From NCBI RefSeq assembly GCF_933775445.1, contig NC_065877.1:33492694-33556693 (forward strand): 64,000 nucleotides of DNA, read 5' to 3'. Source of the stretch: Argentina anserina (Eukaryota > Streptophyta > Magnoliopsida > Rosales > Rosaceae). Shown piece after piece: positions 55,119 through 64,000 of this stretch. The position numbers and the translations under genes are program-made. Under the pieces are notes generated by a model. That model was not told the origin of the DNA. It saw nothing but the letters and a program-made list of their open reading frames with translations, and did no database searches. Every line of letters starts with the position of its first letter. The stretch's first letter is position 1.

Positions 55119-58059
55119 TCAGTATGGCTTGAATTTCCTTGCTGCTCTTATCTGCTGTATCCGCTTTTTATCCTGCTCAAATTTGCTCTGAAGCATCATA
55201 ATTTCTGCAAGGACAAACAAATTATTAGTGCTTTCTTGAAGTATTTAGACCATTCTAGCAACAGTGACATAAATATACTCCCTTCCCAACATCAAAATCT
55301 TCTGTTTGGTGCGCTAGAAGCACATGGAATGAGCCAGAGCATACACTCATAATGGGTGCATTTTTGGGTTATCAGGTGTTTATTTTTCCTAACAAGATGT
55401 AATATTCTATACTCTTGGCCAGCTTTCAATTTGAAAATGCAGGTGGTTTTCAGGTCAACATAAACACATAGTACAAAGTTCTTGATATAAGTTCAACATA
55501 CCATTCCTCTGAGCTTCTTTCCTCTGGAACCGGTAAAAATCTAGCCCAACATCTGTATTCTTCTTCTTGGCCCTCTTACTCTCTATGACAGCCTGAGCAA
55601 CAGAGCCAACAGTAATTCCATCAGCATCCTTGGTCTTCTTTCTTCCTTTGTGATGTTGTACAAGTTGCCATCCCTCTTCAGCAGAAAGGGCTTCTCTTTC
55701 TTTTCTTTCCTGTACATTCGACAACAAAACGGATGAGAACTAAATGAGTCACTACAAGACACAGGAACAGAAAATGAACAGCTTGATAAAGAATCTGTAA
55801 GGATAGACTTCATTACCAATACAAGAGATGTAGGTGAATTCATATTCATTGGAAACAGATAACAGGTTCAAATATCGGAAATATACAATAGGCACATACA
55901 GTAACACATCATAGACCAACCAAATACAATAAACCTATATGAGAGAGAGAGGCTGTACTTCTCATGAGGAACATTACGTATTATGACGACCCACATTAAA
56001 AAGAAGTACAGACGACAGCAAGACACCTATTCCATTATTATGATCAAATGGAACAGTATAACCCAGCACGGTGATATTTACATGCACATATGTGTATATA
56101 GTTGCTCACATAGTTGCTAGAGGTCAAAGTTCAGAGCGAGCTTCACATCACAATAATCCATCGGCATGGCAGTTATAACATGGAAAAGGTAATTACCTGT
56201 TCCAATTTTGCCTCATGTGCTATAATGAACTCATCAATTCTTTGCTGCAGCACCTTCAACCCAGGTCTATTTTGCTGGTATTCCATAATCCATTCTGTGG
56301 ATTACGAAATTAAGTAAACAACTATAAGTAAGACATTGTTGTTGCATAAAGTTTAACAATGCAGATGGAAAATTAATATCAAACATTTAATATTAGTAAA
56401 GGTACTAATATATGAACAGACCAACAAATATATTGGAATCACTATTTCATACTTTTCATTCCTTTCGGGCTGCCCTCATCCTCAGAGGAGATGAGGTAAA
56501 CATCCTCCTGATTAGCTTGTTCTTTCTTTTCCAATGATTTCATAGAATTTGATGAATGCATATCCCTCCTTTTCTTTTTCCGAGATTTCTTGGATATGCC
56601 TACATCAACAGTTTTTATTATAGCAATGATAAAAAGCACTGGTTGCCTCCAAATTGTGCACTCTAGAGACAGAATGTTTCAATTTAAGAATTATACTTGT
56701 ATTTTCCCTTAAGCAGCTCTCATCCATTGGAAAGAGATGGCAAGGCTCAACTTGAACAGCTTCTACTCTCTTTTCCAAGTCATCCAAGAAATTCTGATCC
56801 TTCTTTTTCTTTTTCCGAGCATTCTTTGACTTACCTACAGAAATAAAAAAAAACATCAAGGAATACTCAGTTATGTACAACTGCTTCTAACATTCCAATT
56901 CCATGACACATTGACACTTGCTGATTTGTAGTGATAAGCGACACTCTTTTCCAAATTTGAGTTCAGTATTCTTACAATCATCTTCATTGGGCACCATTTC
57001 AGCACTTCCAGACTCTCCCTTGATTTTGAATTGGCTTTGATCATCCATTGCTTCATTGTCTAATGAAAAGAACTATGTTTCAATTGAGTAAAAGGATTTT
57101 CTTGTTGGCATAATGCCAGATTTTTTTTTACTTGAGACAAGAAAAAAGTAACATATATCAATTTGCATAAAAAGTAAAGTATAGCATAGACCCGTAGTGT
57201 CATAGGCAATTTGAAACTGTTCAATATTCACTGCCAAATTTTTTTCACCAGGGGATATCATGAACAAACTGCACAATAACTGAGGTTCATATGCAAGCAG
57301 TAACTAGTATAATGCTACAGAACAACTAAAGAAGCTTACCACTTAATTCCTTAAAACCATCAGTATTAGAGGGATCATGTTGTCCATCCAAACCCTGATA
57401 GTTCTTCACCTTCTTTACTTTTCCTTTCCTCACTTTCTTTGTCCTTTGCTTGTCATTGGCCGCCTTATGAGAGTTATCTAGTGAAATGACAAGAGCAGAC
57501 CCCAGAAGTTCATTTCGCACGCAAAATTTTGACCATTTATCAAACATGTTAACATTTAACAAAGCTAGAATTTCAATTTACCTTCAATAGAGATGTGAAC
57601 AACTTTTCTCGAATCACCATTGTTTTCCTTCTCTCTTTTTCTCTTTCTCATCTCTGAAGGTCCCGATTTTATATCTGATAAATTCAGCACAACTTGTTTA
57701 CACTCATGTCAACATAAAACTATAGAGAACAGGTTAATGTGTTCTTCATCTACACAGTGAACATCAATTGCACACATTCATCCATTGTTTTTCTCTTGCT
57801 CTTTCTAAATTGAAAACCTTTCCTTTACCATCTTCATAGTAATCATTGAAGTATATCACACAGCATTCACATATTGGTTATTGTTCTAATATCATAAGCC
57901 CTTCCCAGAATCTTGTACCAGTTAATCCACACAGCAAAGCGAATCGAAATCCAAACTTAAAATCAAAATGCAAAAGAATAAAAGCGACGAACCCTTTTCA
58001 ACAGGCTCCAAGTCTCTCTGGGCAAGCTTCCTGATCTTCTTCTTGTCCTTAACTCCCAT
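55119..58059 (-). CDS. RRP7: RRP7 ribosomal RNA-processing protein homologue
   Basis: Nucleolar factor of the RRP7 family, needed for early pre-rRNA cleavages and 40S assembly (UTP-C/CURI complex by homology). Nine exons on the minus strand: 58059-57993, 57674-57582, 57477-57340, 57059-56976, 56834-56697, 56599-56453, 56294-56197, 55709-55502 and 55204-55119. Phases agree and the total is 352 residues. The C-terminal RRP7 domain is clear: EEGWQLVQHHKGRKKTKDADG, GSVAQAVIESKRAKKK, VGLDFYRFQRKEAQRNEIMM and QDKKRIQQIRAARKFKPY. The first half has several Lys-rich patches (KKSRKKKRRD, ARKKKKKDQNF) in low-complexity sequence, suiting nucleolar targeting. No single open frame exceeds about 90 codons, so it appears only after splicing. 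Small exon limits are my reading. Confidence 0.9.
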
Positions 58060-59815
58060 CTTCTCTATATGCAAATAGCTCAACTACAGCACTGAGACTA
58101 CCTAATCTTCCAATCCCAAACTTTACTTGAAACCAACGCAAAGCAAGCAAGAAGAAGAAGATGAGTATCTATATACGAGACCAAGTTCGGAACTTGACTG
58201 AACCCGGAAGCCAAAATCGAGAGAGGGAGGCTATGGAGAAAGAGGGGTTTTGGTTCTATTCTGCAGGGCTCAACTTTCTTGATCGGGGCAAATTTGTAAT
58301 TCGATGTGTTTGTAGATTATACTTTTGGAGATTGCAGGTAATGTCCTGGATAGTTTTTGTTTTTGCATTATCTTACCCTCAGTTTTATACTATTTATACT
58401 CTTAGCAATTGGCCACAAAGACAACAAAAGTATCTAGCACTTGACGATTTGGATTGAACTTCAAATGGTGGCCAAATGAGGGAGTTTTGTGGTTGCCTTT
58501 ACTTGCTCGGACATATTAGAGATTTTCCAACTACGGTCATCTTGTTTAGGGTTTTTTAATTAATTTTTATTAGACCTATTTTTCTATCACATTTTTTTAT
58601 CTAAACCGTTTACATATCAGGTATGTATGAGTAGATTGGATATACACATTTTCAGCTAATTTAGTGATCGTTAAACTATCAAAATATGTTAAAGTAATAA
58701 ACGAATCAAAACTGTCAAACACGAACTGTTCAAGTTCATAATGAGTAAATCACATATATAAATGTCTTAACGATTGTCAATTTTAATTAAATTTTTCATG
58801 AATGATCTACTCATATATATCTACAAACTAAACGGTAGAGATTTAAGTATGAGATCGAAAAATTGGTAAATCAAAGTGATCCTCAATTAGTCTTTAACAA
58901 GATGGTCCTTATTGGAAAGAGCCCTTGTGTAATCTATCAAAATGACTAGGATCTTATTGAAATCATGACATGTTTTCAACTTGTTCAAATTTGAGTTGAT
59001 AACAAATTTTAGGCTGGGCAATAATAGATTCCATGGATGAATAACTGGGATGTTAGAGGCAGCGAAATAGTTTTAATTTTCGAGGGTCAATAACGAGTGC
59101 AATTGATCGAATATCTTCTAGAGCAAAGTTTGAAGTCTTTAAAGAAGAATCAATAATTTTGTGCACGTGATAATATTTTTTTAAGAGATTGTAAAAGGCC
59201 ATTATATATCGATTTTGTGATGATGAACTGATCCTACTGAGAAGTGTAAATTAATGTTCCTCAATGGAAATGATCGATTTTGTTGTCTTATGTAAATCAT
59301 ACTAGCTAGTGAGACCTATTTCAGTAGTTTTGAACGACAAAACAATTCTATCAACACATAATTCAAGTATGTTATTAGGTTTATGGACTAAAAGTTATTC
59401 CACTTCTCCATATATGCTAAGCGCTTGTAGCCCCAAAAATTGTATCCAAATTTGTAATTGGGATTGTTTCATTCCATTAACAATTAATACTACATAACAC
59501 AGGCAGGGACTTCTTTTTTTCTAATACAGTAGTGCTGTATATTTCTGTCGATCATCAACATAACTAATTTCTCGAAATTGCATGTGGGATATGGTTTACA
59601 GAGAGAGCCTTCAAGATAATAATCTATTTATGTATAGGTAATTTTCTTTTACCAGAATCCGTCCCCTTGAAAACAGGAACTTACAAGCCAAACCCTAAAT
59701 CGAGCAGTGTGGATCGATGGTCGACAAATAATCCACCAGCAAATTATCGAACAACACCTGTTCCGTTCAAAGAAAGCACTATGCAACGTACACCTGCCTT
59801 TTGCATCCACCTAGC
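58060..59815. other. Divergent intergenic region
   Basis: Upstream of RRP7 and of the KIN2-like tandem pair. Mostly AT-rich. A 98-codon plus-strand frame at 58161-58457 shows no family and lies in the RRP7 promoter side. No element ends were recognised. Confidence 0.35.
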
Positions 59816-59819
59816 ACCA

Positions 59820-59858
59820 TACGTGTCGAGCCTTCAGCTGGTTCCGACCATTATATAA
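59820..59858 (+). promoter_or_regulatory. Promoter of KIN2-like copy 3: ABRE and TATA
   Basis: TACGTGTC (59820-59827) is an ABA-response element core and TATATAA (59852-59858) the TATA box, 25 bases apart. The segment from about 59740 to 59875 is similar to 61060-61195, so this promoter and that of copy 4 are duplicates. Confidence 0.7.
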
Positions 59859-59973
59859 GCCCTAACCTTGTAGAAATGCATCCATCAAAATCAGTCCGAA
59901 TTCCAGATCTAAGAATATACGGTTAGCTAGTTCAAGGGTTCTACATTTCAATTGCAAGAAAAGTGACAAGATA

Positions 59974-60300
59974 ATGGACAACTCACAGAAGGCAAGCTAC
60001 CAGGCTGGTGAGACCAAGGGCCAAACTCAGGTATATATATATATATATACTTTCAGACTCTCAGTTTGAGCTAGCTAGCTGCATGTCTTCACCTATTCAA
60101 TTTGCAGCCTGTTTCTGTTTCGAAAGTAATCTTATTGTTTTTTTGGTCATTAACAGGAGAAGGCAAACACTATGAAGGACAAAGCAGGAAATGTTGCACA
60201 GTCGACCAAGGAAACGGTGCAGCGTGCTGGCCAACCGATTCAGCAGAAGGCTGCGGGAGCTACCGGTGCCGTCAAGAATGCTACTGGCATGAACAAATGA
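59974..60300 (+). CDS. KIN2-like cold/stress-induced small hydrophilic protein, copy 3
   Basis: LEA-like KIN1/KIN2 family peptide of 66 residues. Exons 59974-60030 and 60157-60300. It starts MDNSQKASYQAGETKGQTQ, then EKANTMKDKAGNVAQSTKETV, and ends TGAVKNATGMNK. Exon 1 is 57 bases, as in copies 1 and 2, but the second intron of those copies is absent, giving a two-exon form. A TA microsatellite opens the intron (60031-60049). Hydrophilic, Lys/Ala/Gln/Thr-rich, likely to fold only in dehydration. The neighbouring ABRE implies ABA and drought control. Its tandem partner is at 61293. Confidence 0.93.
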
Positions 60301-61070
60301 TTGAGGCTTAGCTGACATGATAGCCTCAATGGATATTTTTAAGTTTTTGTACTCTTTAATTTCTATAAAAAAAAGAGAAGCTCTAGTCCTGTCAGATCGA
60401 GCTCTAGAGTTCTCTATCTCTTTTTCTATATAATATATTTCACGTACACCTGAACTTTCATTAATTTAGCTAATGTTCGATGATCAATTCTTAATTTGGT
60501 AATGTTGCATGCATGTATTATTATTTTTCTTTAATTTCCCCATTCTGGATATGGGGTATAATGAACTCATTATTCACGCTTTAAAGTTCCAACAGTGGCA
60601 TATATATGGATCACATGAACATATCAACATCTATAGCCATGGTCTCTCTCGGTGTGTTGTGGCAGTGCGGTATATATAAGATGGATCCGGATGGAATTAC
60701 TTCCGGGTATAACTAAAATCGATCTGAAAATCGTAGAATTGCGACATCGAAGCGTCATGTATAATTTTGATATATATTCTTGTACCATGCCGATTTTGAT
60801 ATATGTTCTTTTGCCATGCCTATGTTCTTTCGAATACAGTGGACCTATATGATGCAGAGCTAGGGAGAACTGTTGATAAGTTGAGATGCCCCAGTTGATT
60901 TTTTTTTCACCCATCTTAACCCGCATTTCTGCTATCGATCGGTAAATCTTTACAGAATTACTTTCTTCTTAGGTCGGACGCCAAAACAAAAAAAAGTTAT
61001 TGCATTTGGTGGCATACTCGACGATATTAATCGACCTTCACTGTCAAATTGGTCCCCCACCAAATAATCA
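60301..61070. other. Spacer between the tandem KIN2-like genes
   Basis: 3' region of copy 3 and upstream region of copy 4. AT-rich with no gene. The 3' flanks of copies 3 and 4 share GAGGCTTA.CTGA.ATGATAGCCT, again showing that the duplication included untranslated sequence. Confidence 0.4.
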
Positions 61071-61075
61071 AGCAA

Positions 61076-61182
61076 CACGTGTCCCGTCCAAAAGAGAGCA
61101 GAGGCAGCACCTACCGTCTGCCTCCACGTAGCAATACACGTGTCGAGCATTCAGCTGGATCCGAGCAGTATATAAACCCTAA
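61076..61182 (+). promoter_or_regulatory. Promoter of KIN2-like copy 4: two ABREs, TATA, telo-box
   Basis: CACGTGTC occurs at 61076-61083 and 61137-61144 (palindromic G-box/ABRE cores), TATATAAA at 61169-61176 and AAACCCTAA at about 61174-61182. Copy 3 keeps only the proximal ABRE intact; its distal site reads ACACCTGTTCC. Two ABREs are usually needed for strong ABA response, so copy 4 may respond more strongly. Confidence 0.7.
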
Positions 61183-61292
61183 CCCTGTAGATATGAATTC
61201 ATCAAAAGCAATTCGAAATCCAGATCTTAACAAATACAGTAAATATCTCGAGAGTACTTTACACATTTACAAGGAAGTTAAGCTAGAAGAAA

Positions 61293-61619
61293 ATGGACAG
61301 CAAACAGAAGATGAGCTACGACGCTGGTGTGGCCAAGGGCCAAACTCAGGTATATATACTATATCTAAGCCCTATGCTCCTAATTAATTAGCTTATTTCA
61401 CTTATCTAATCTGTAGTTCTATAATATTTCTGTTTCTAACTTGTACGTACGTGTTTGGATTTTGATTGTTAACAGGAGAAGGCCAGCACCATGATGGACA
61501 AGGCAGGAGGCGCTGCACAGGCCGCCATGGGAACGATGCAGAGTGCTGGCCAAACGGTTCAAAAAAGTGCTGCAGGAGCTGTTGAGACCGTCAAGAAAGC
61601 TACAGGCATCACCAAGTGA
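61293..61619 (+). CDS. KIN2-like cold/stress-induced small hydrophilic protein, copy 4
   Basis: Fourth KIN1/KIN2 family member, 66 residues. Exons 61293-61349 and 61476-61619, the same structure and exon lengths as copy 3. It starts MDSKQKMSYDAGVAKGQTQ, continues EKASTMMDKAGGAAQAAMG and ends ETVKKATGITK. Divergence from copy 3 is spread over the peptide while the frame is kept, so both are probably under selection. The intron starts GTATATATA as in copy 3. Stress protection in the cytosol or nucleus is inferred from the family. Confidence 0.93.
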
Positions 61620-63271
61620 TTTGAGGCTTATCTGATATGATAGCCTAGCTAGCTCTATGGATAACTTTAAGCTTTCTTTGTCTTTCTGTATAAAAAAGAG
61701 AAGCTCGATCTAGTCCTCTTACATCGAGCTCTCCATTATCGATCCTCATTTGATACGTGAGTGTGTTGTTTAATTAACACACCCACTTTCATTTGGCTAT
61801 TAATTGTTCAGTTCTTTCTTAATGTTGTCCTGCGCGCTGTTCTCATCTTTCCCCATTTTGGATAATAAGAAGAGAGCGCGTGTACGTTGTCTGTTGTAAT
61901 TTTTATCAAATGTAATGATTTATAAAGCAATAAACGAAAAACTTTGTTCCTAAACTTCGAAACAGTTACTTCTGCATAGAAAAGTAGTGTTTGAGATTCG
62001 TCGGGCTTGAGGGCTTCATTAACAAAATTGATGATGACAGAATCATATCATATGCATATTGTTCCCGTATCTATAGCTACCTCCACTTCACCACGGTCAA
62101 AGATCCTCTCAAATTAACCACTAAGCATAAGTATTGTCACTGTAACATGCAGGGTGACGGGGAAGAGGATACATGCACACCTGAAACCCTCCTCTAAATC
62201 GAAAGAGATGACACCCCTTCCTTCCTAGCTAGCCACTTAAACAATTAATAAGGCGCGATCCTTGTGCAGAAATGCCTTCACTGATCAAATTCATGGGTAA
62301 CCATGGCCATAAGATAATTTCAGCACGACAGTACTCTTTATGTAGCTGGCTAGATATGGCATTGAATCCCATATATACCACAGAACTTATTGTGAACTAT
62401 CACTTACATATATATACTATCACTTATTGTACTTCTAATTTAATTTGTTCACTTATCTGATTTCAAACAAACCGTATCAAGATCGAGGTAGAGCCGTAGA
62501 GATTATTCCTCGATCATCAACCACAGAACATCAACCAAATTATATAGTGTACGTACTACGTACGTAGTTGCTCTAGCTATGTACACGTATTATATAAATA
62601 TCCCATAAAATCCGCCCGTTCTACGACACCTAATATATATTGTTAGGAAGATTATATCTAGGGAATTAAGGAAATCATCTGATATCATATAATTGATATG
62701 AATATTACGCGCAAGCCTAATAAGAGATCGAGCTAGTGCTAGCCTAATGACAAATCTCAAATCAGGTTTATTGGGCCATGCATAAAATGTTATAGAGAGA
62801 TCGGTCTAGCTAGGGATTTTAATTAATTAGGGTCAACGTTTAAACGATCGATCACGAGAAAGGATCGTCATCAACATATAGATAAAGCGCCGGCCGACTC
62901 TCCAACCTTAAGAAAACAGATCGAACTATTGGCCGTGTCTCTTCCAACCCCAAGTAGCCCTTGAATCTGCGGGTATGGAACATAAACCGTCTAATATTAA
63001 AGTTGAGGCTTCACAAGATGCGAGTGTTTGTGTAGGTAGGTTGATAATTTTTTTTTAAAGAGCTAGGTCTTGTTGTTTATGGGATGACCTTCAATTCGGA
63101 TTCTCCTTCTACTTCTTGCGTTTAATAGTTGATGATTTGTTGTTTTATTCCTGTTTTGTACTTGAAGAACATTATCTCTGTCAAAACATGTATAGCTATG
63201 GAGATTGCGTATAATATTCTTTAATTCTATATTGAAGCCAAAGAAATTAAAAATCTTGACCAGGTATAGCT
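61620..63271. other. Intergenic region
   Basis: AT-rich, with many TAGCTAGC and TATATA motifs. No gene recognised; the 68- and 62-codon frames near 61991 and 62272 look random. TATAGCTATGGAGATTGC occurs at about 63191 and again at about 63266, where it spans the F-box ATG, a short local duplication. Confidence 0.35.
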
Positions 63272-64000
63272 ATGGAGATTGCAAGGACTAAGGAAGTGTC
63301 GAGCGACAGTCAGAGCTCAAAGCAACTCCCTACTGGAATCCTCTTCAACATCCTTTCTCGACTGCCATCAAAATCTCTTTTTCGTTTTCGATGTGTCTCT
63401 AAGAGTTTCTGTAAGCTAGTCAACGATATGATTGAGGAGCCGCCTCTAGTTATGGTTCATTCTCCTTCTGCGTCGAAGTACTCCAGATTAATGATGTTTA
63501 GAGGTTGGAAATACAATGGCCATAGTTGGACAGCAACCAATTCAGACGTACTGCCCTATTATGCAGGCTATAGTTTCCCTCCAGGCCTTTTGTCTATTGA
63601 ATCCAAATATGAGCTTGAGTTTGCTGCCGGTGGCTTGCTTTGCTTTAAGGACTTATCTAGAGGTCCTGCCCTATTATGCAATCCAATTAGGGGAGAAGCT
63701 ATACAACTTCCAGATTGTAATGCCAAAAATGTACTGTCCCGCTTGGATGAGTGGTACGGTTTAGGAGTGGATGCCACTACCAGCACCTACCAGATTGTTC
63801 ATATTTCTACCAATTCCCGTCCATATTTGGCTCAACTTCATGTACTTGGAACAAAATCCTGGCGGCGAATATCTGCAGTTCCTCCTTGTGGTTTAAGTAA
63901 GCAGAATGCTTTTGCATAAGGGAATACATATTGGTTGATTGGACAACTTATACTATCTTTCGACTTCAAGGAGGAAAATTTCATATGGATTCCTCGTCCC
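63272..64000 (+). CDS. F-box protein, partial, with in-frame stop
   Basis: F-box associated protein of the plant F-box/FBA type, likely an SCF substrate receptor by family. The F-box lies at about residues 17-62: LPTGILFNILSRLPSKSLFRF then CVSKSFCKLVND. The associated domain follows with GLLCFKDLSRGPALLCNPIRGEAIQLP and YGLGVDATTSTYQIVHI. TAA at 63917-63919 ends the frame at 215 residues. Past it, the same frame continues to the window edge with NTYWLIGQLILSFDFKEENF, which is ordinary FBA sequence, so the stop is probably a premature nonsense change. The gene could be a pseudogene or make a short F-box protein. The right end lies outside the window. Confidence 0.8.

Noticed and set aside
58161..58457. 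98-codon plus-strand frame upstream of RRP7
   Set aside because: No family, no splice or promoter support; probably RRP7 promoter sequence.
60624..61387. Frames of 66-112 codons on both strands between the tandem KIN2-like genes
   Set aside because: The 112-codon frame crosses the copy 4 promoter and reads its first exon in another frame.
1..64000. CRISPR arrays, bacterial operons, tRNA or rRNA genes
   Set aside because: None seen. The repeated structures are transposon-derived or local duplications, and no tRNA-like cloverleaf or rRNA motif was recognised by eye; a tRNA/ncRNA scan was not possible here.

Overview
This is plant nuclear DNA. Genes are widely spaced and split by short AT-rich GT-AG introns. 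Promoters carry TATA boxes and plant motifs (ACGTG cores, TGGGCC site II elements), and there are plant-type retrotransposons and MITEs. The wording of the stress-peptide, O-methyltransferase (OMT), FTSHi3 and SAMDC products suggests a eudicot, possibly Rosaceae; that is inference and no species can be named. No prokaryotic, CRISPR or organellar features were seen.

Layout. 1-11 kb: eIF1/SUI1 (+), a DUF1262 protein (-), a single-exon F-box gene (+), and an archaeal-type phosphoglycerate mutase homologue (-) with a GC-AG intron and an in-frame stop. 11-13 kb: a LINE 3' relic and the first small KIN2-like stress gene (-). 13-29 kb: a mobile-element island around an OMT cluster. It holds a foldback MITE in a TA microsatellite, a 1,033-bp CACTA-type miniature element, an OMT pseudogene interrupted by a three-LTR TRIM array with a perfect 5-bp target duplication, an older OMT relic, an intact OMT gene with a related MITE in its intron, and a degraded Ty1/copia element. 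29-31.3 kb: a probable reverse solo LTR and the second KIN2-like gene (-).

31-51.6 kb is mostly conserved housekeeping: mitochondrial proline dehydrogenase (+), FTSHi3, a chloroplast FtsH-like AAA protein without protease motif (-), a TBC RabGAP (+), and S-adenosylmethionine decarboxylase (+) with the overlapping tiny and small upstream ORFs and a uORF intron. 51.6-55 kb is repeat debris: a relic copy of the RRP7 3' exon region, a 178-bp tandem repeat, a LINE RNase H relic and a MITE between 24-bp direct repeats. 55-58 kb: RRP7, nine exons (-). 59-62 kb: a tandem pair of KIN2-like genes (+) with duplicated ABRE/TATA promoters. 63-64 kb: an F-box gene cut by the window edge, with an in-frame stop.

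Theme. Four KIN2-like genes and proline dehydrogenase link the window to osmotic and cold stress. SAMDC and OMT both bear on S-adenosylmethionine use, but the sequence gives no reason to think these eukaryotic neighbours work as one unit. No convincing new multigene system was found. The most notable signals are the tandem TRIM inside an OMT relic, the MITE pair, the CACTA miniature element, the disrupted mutase and F-box genes, the hairpin at the copia LTR ends and the duplicated KIN2 promoters.
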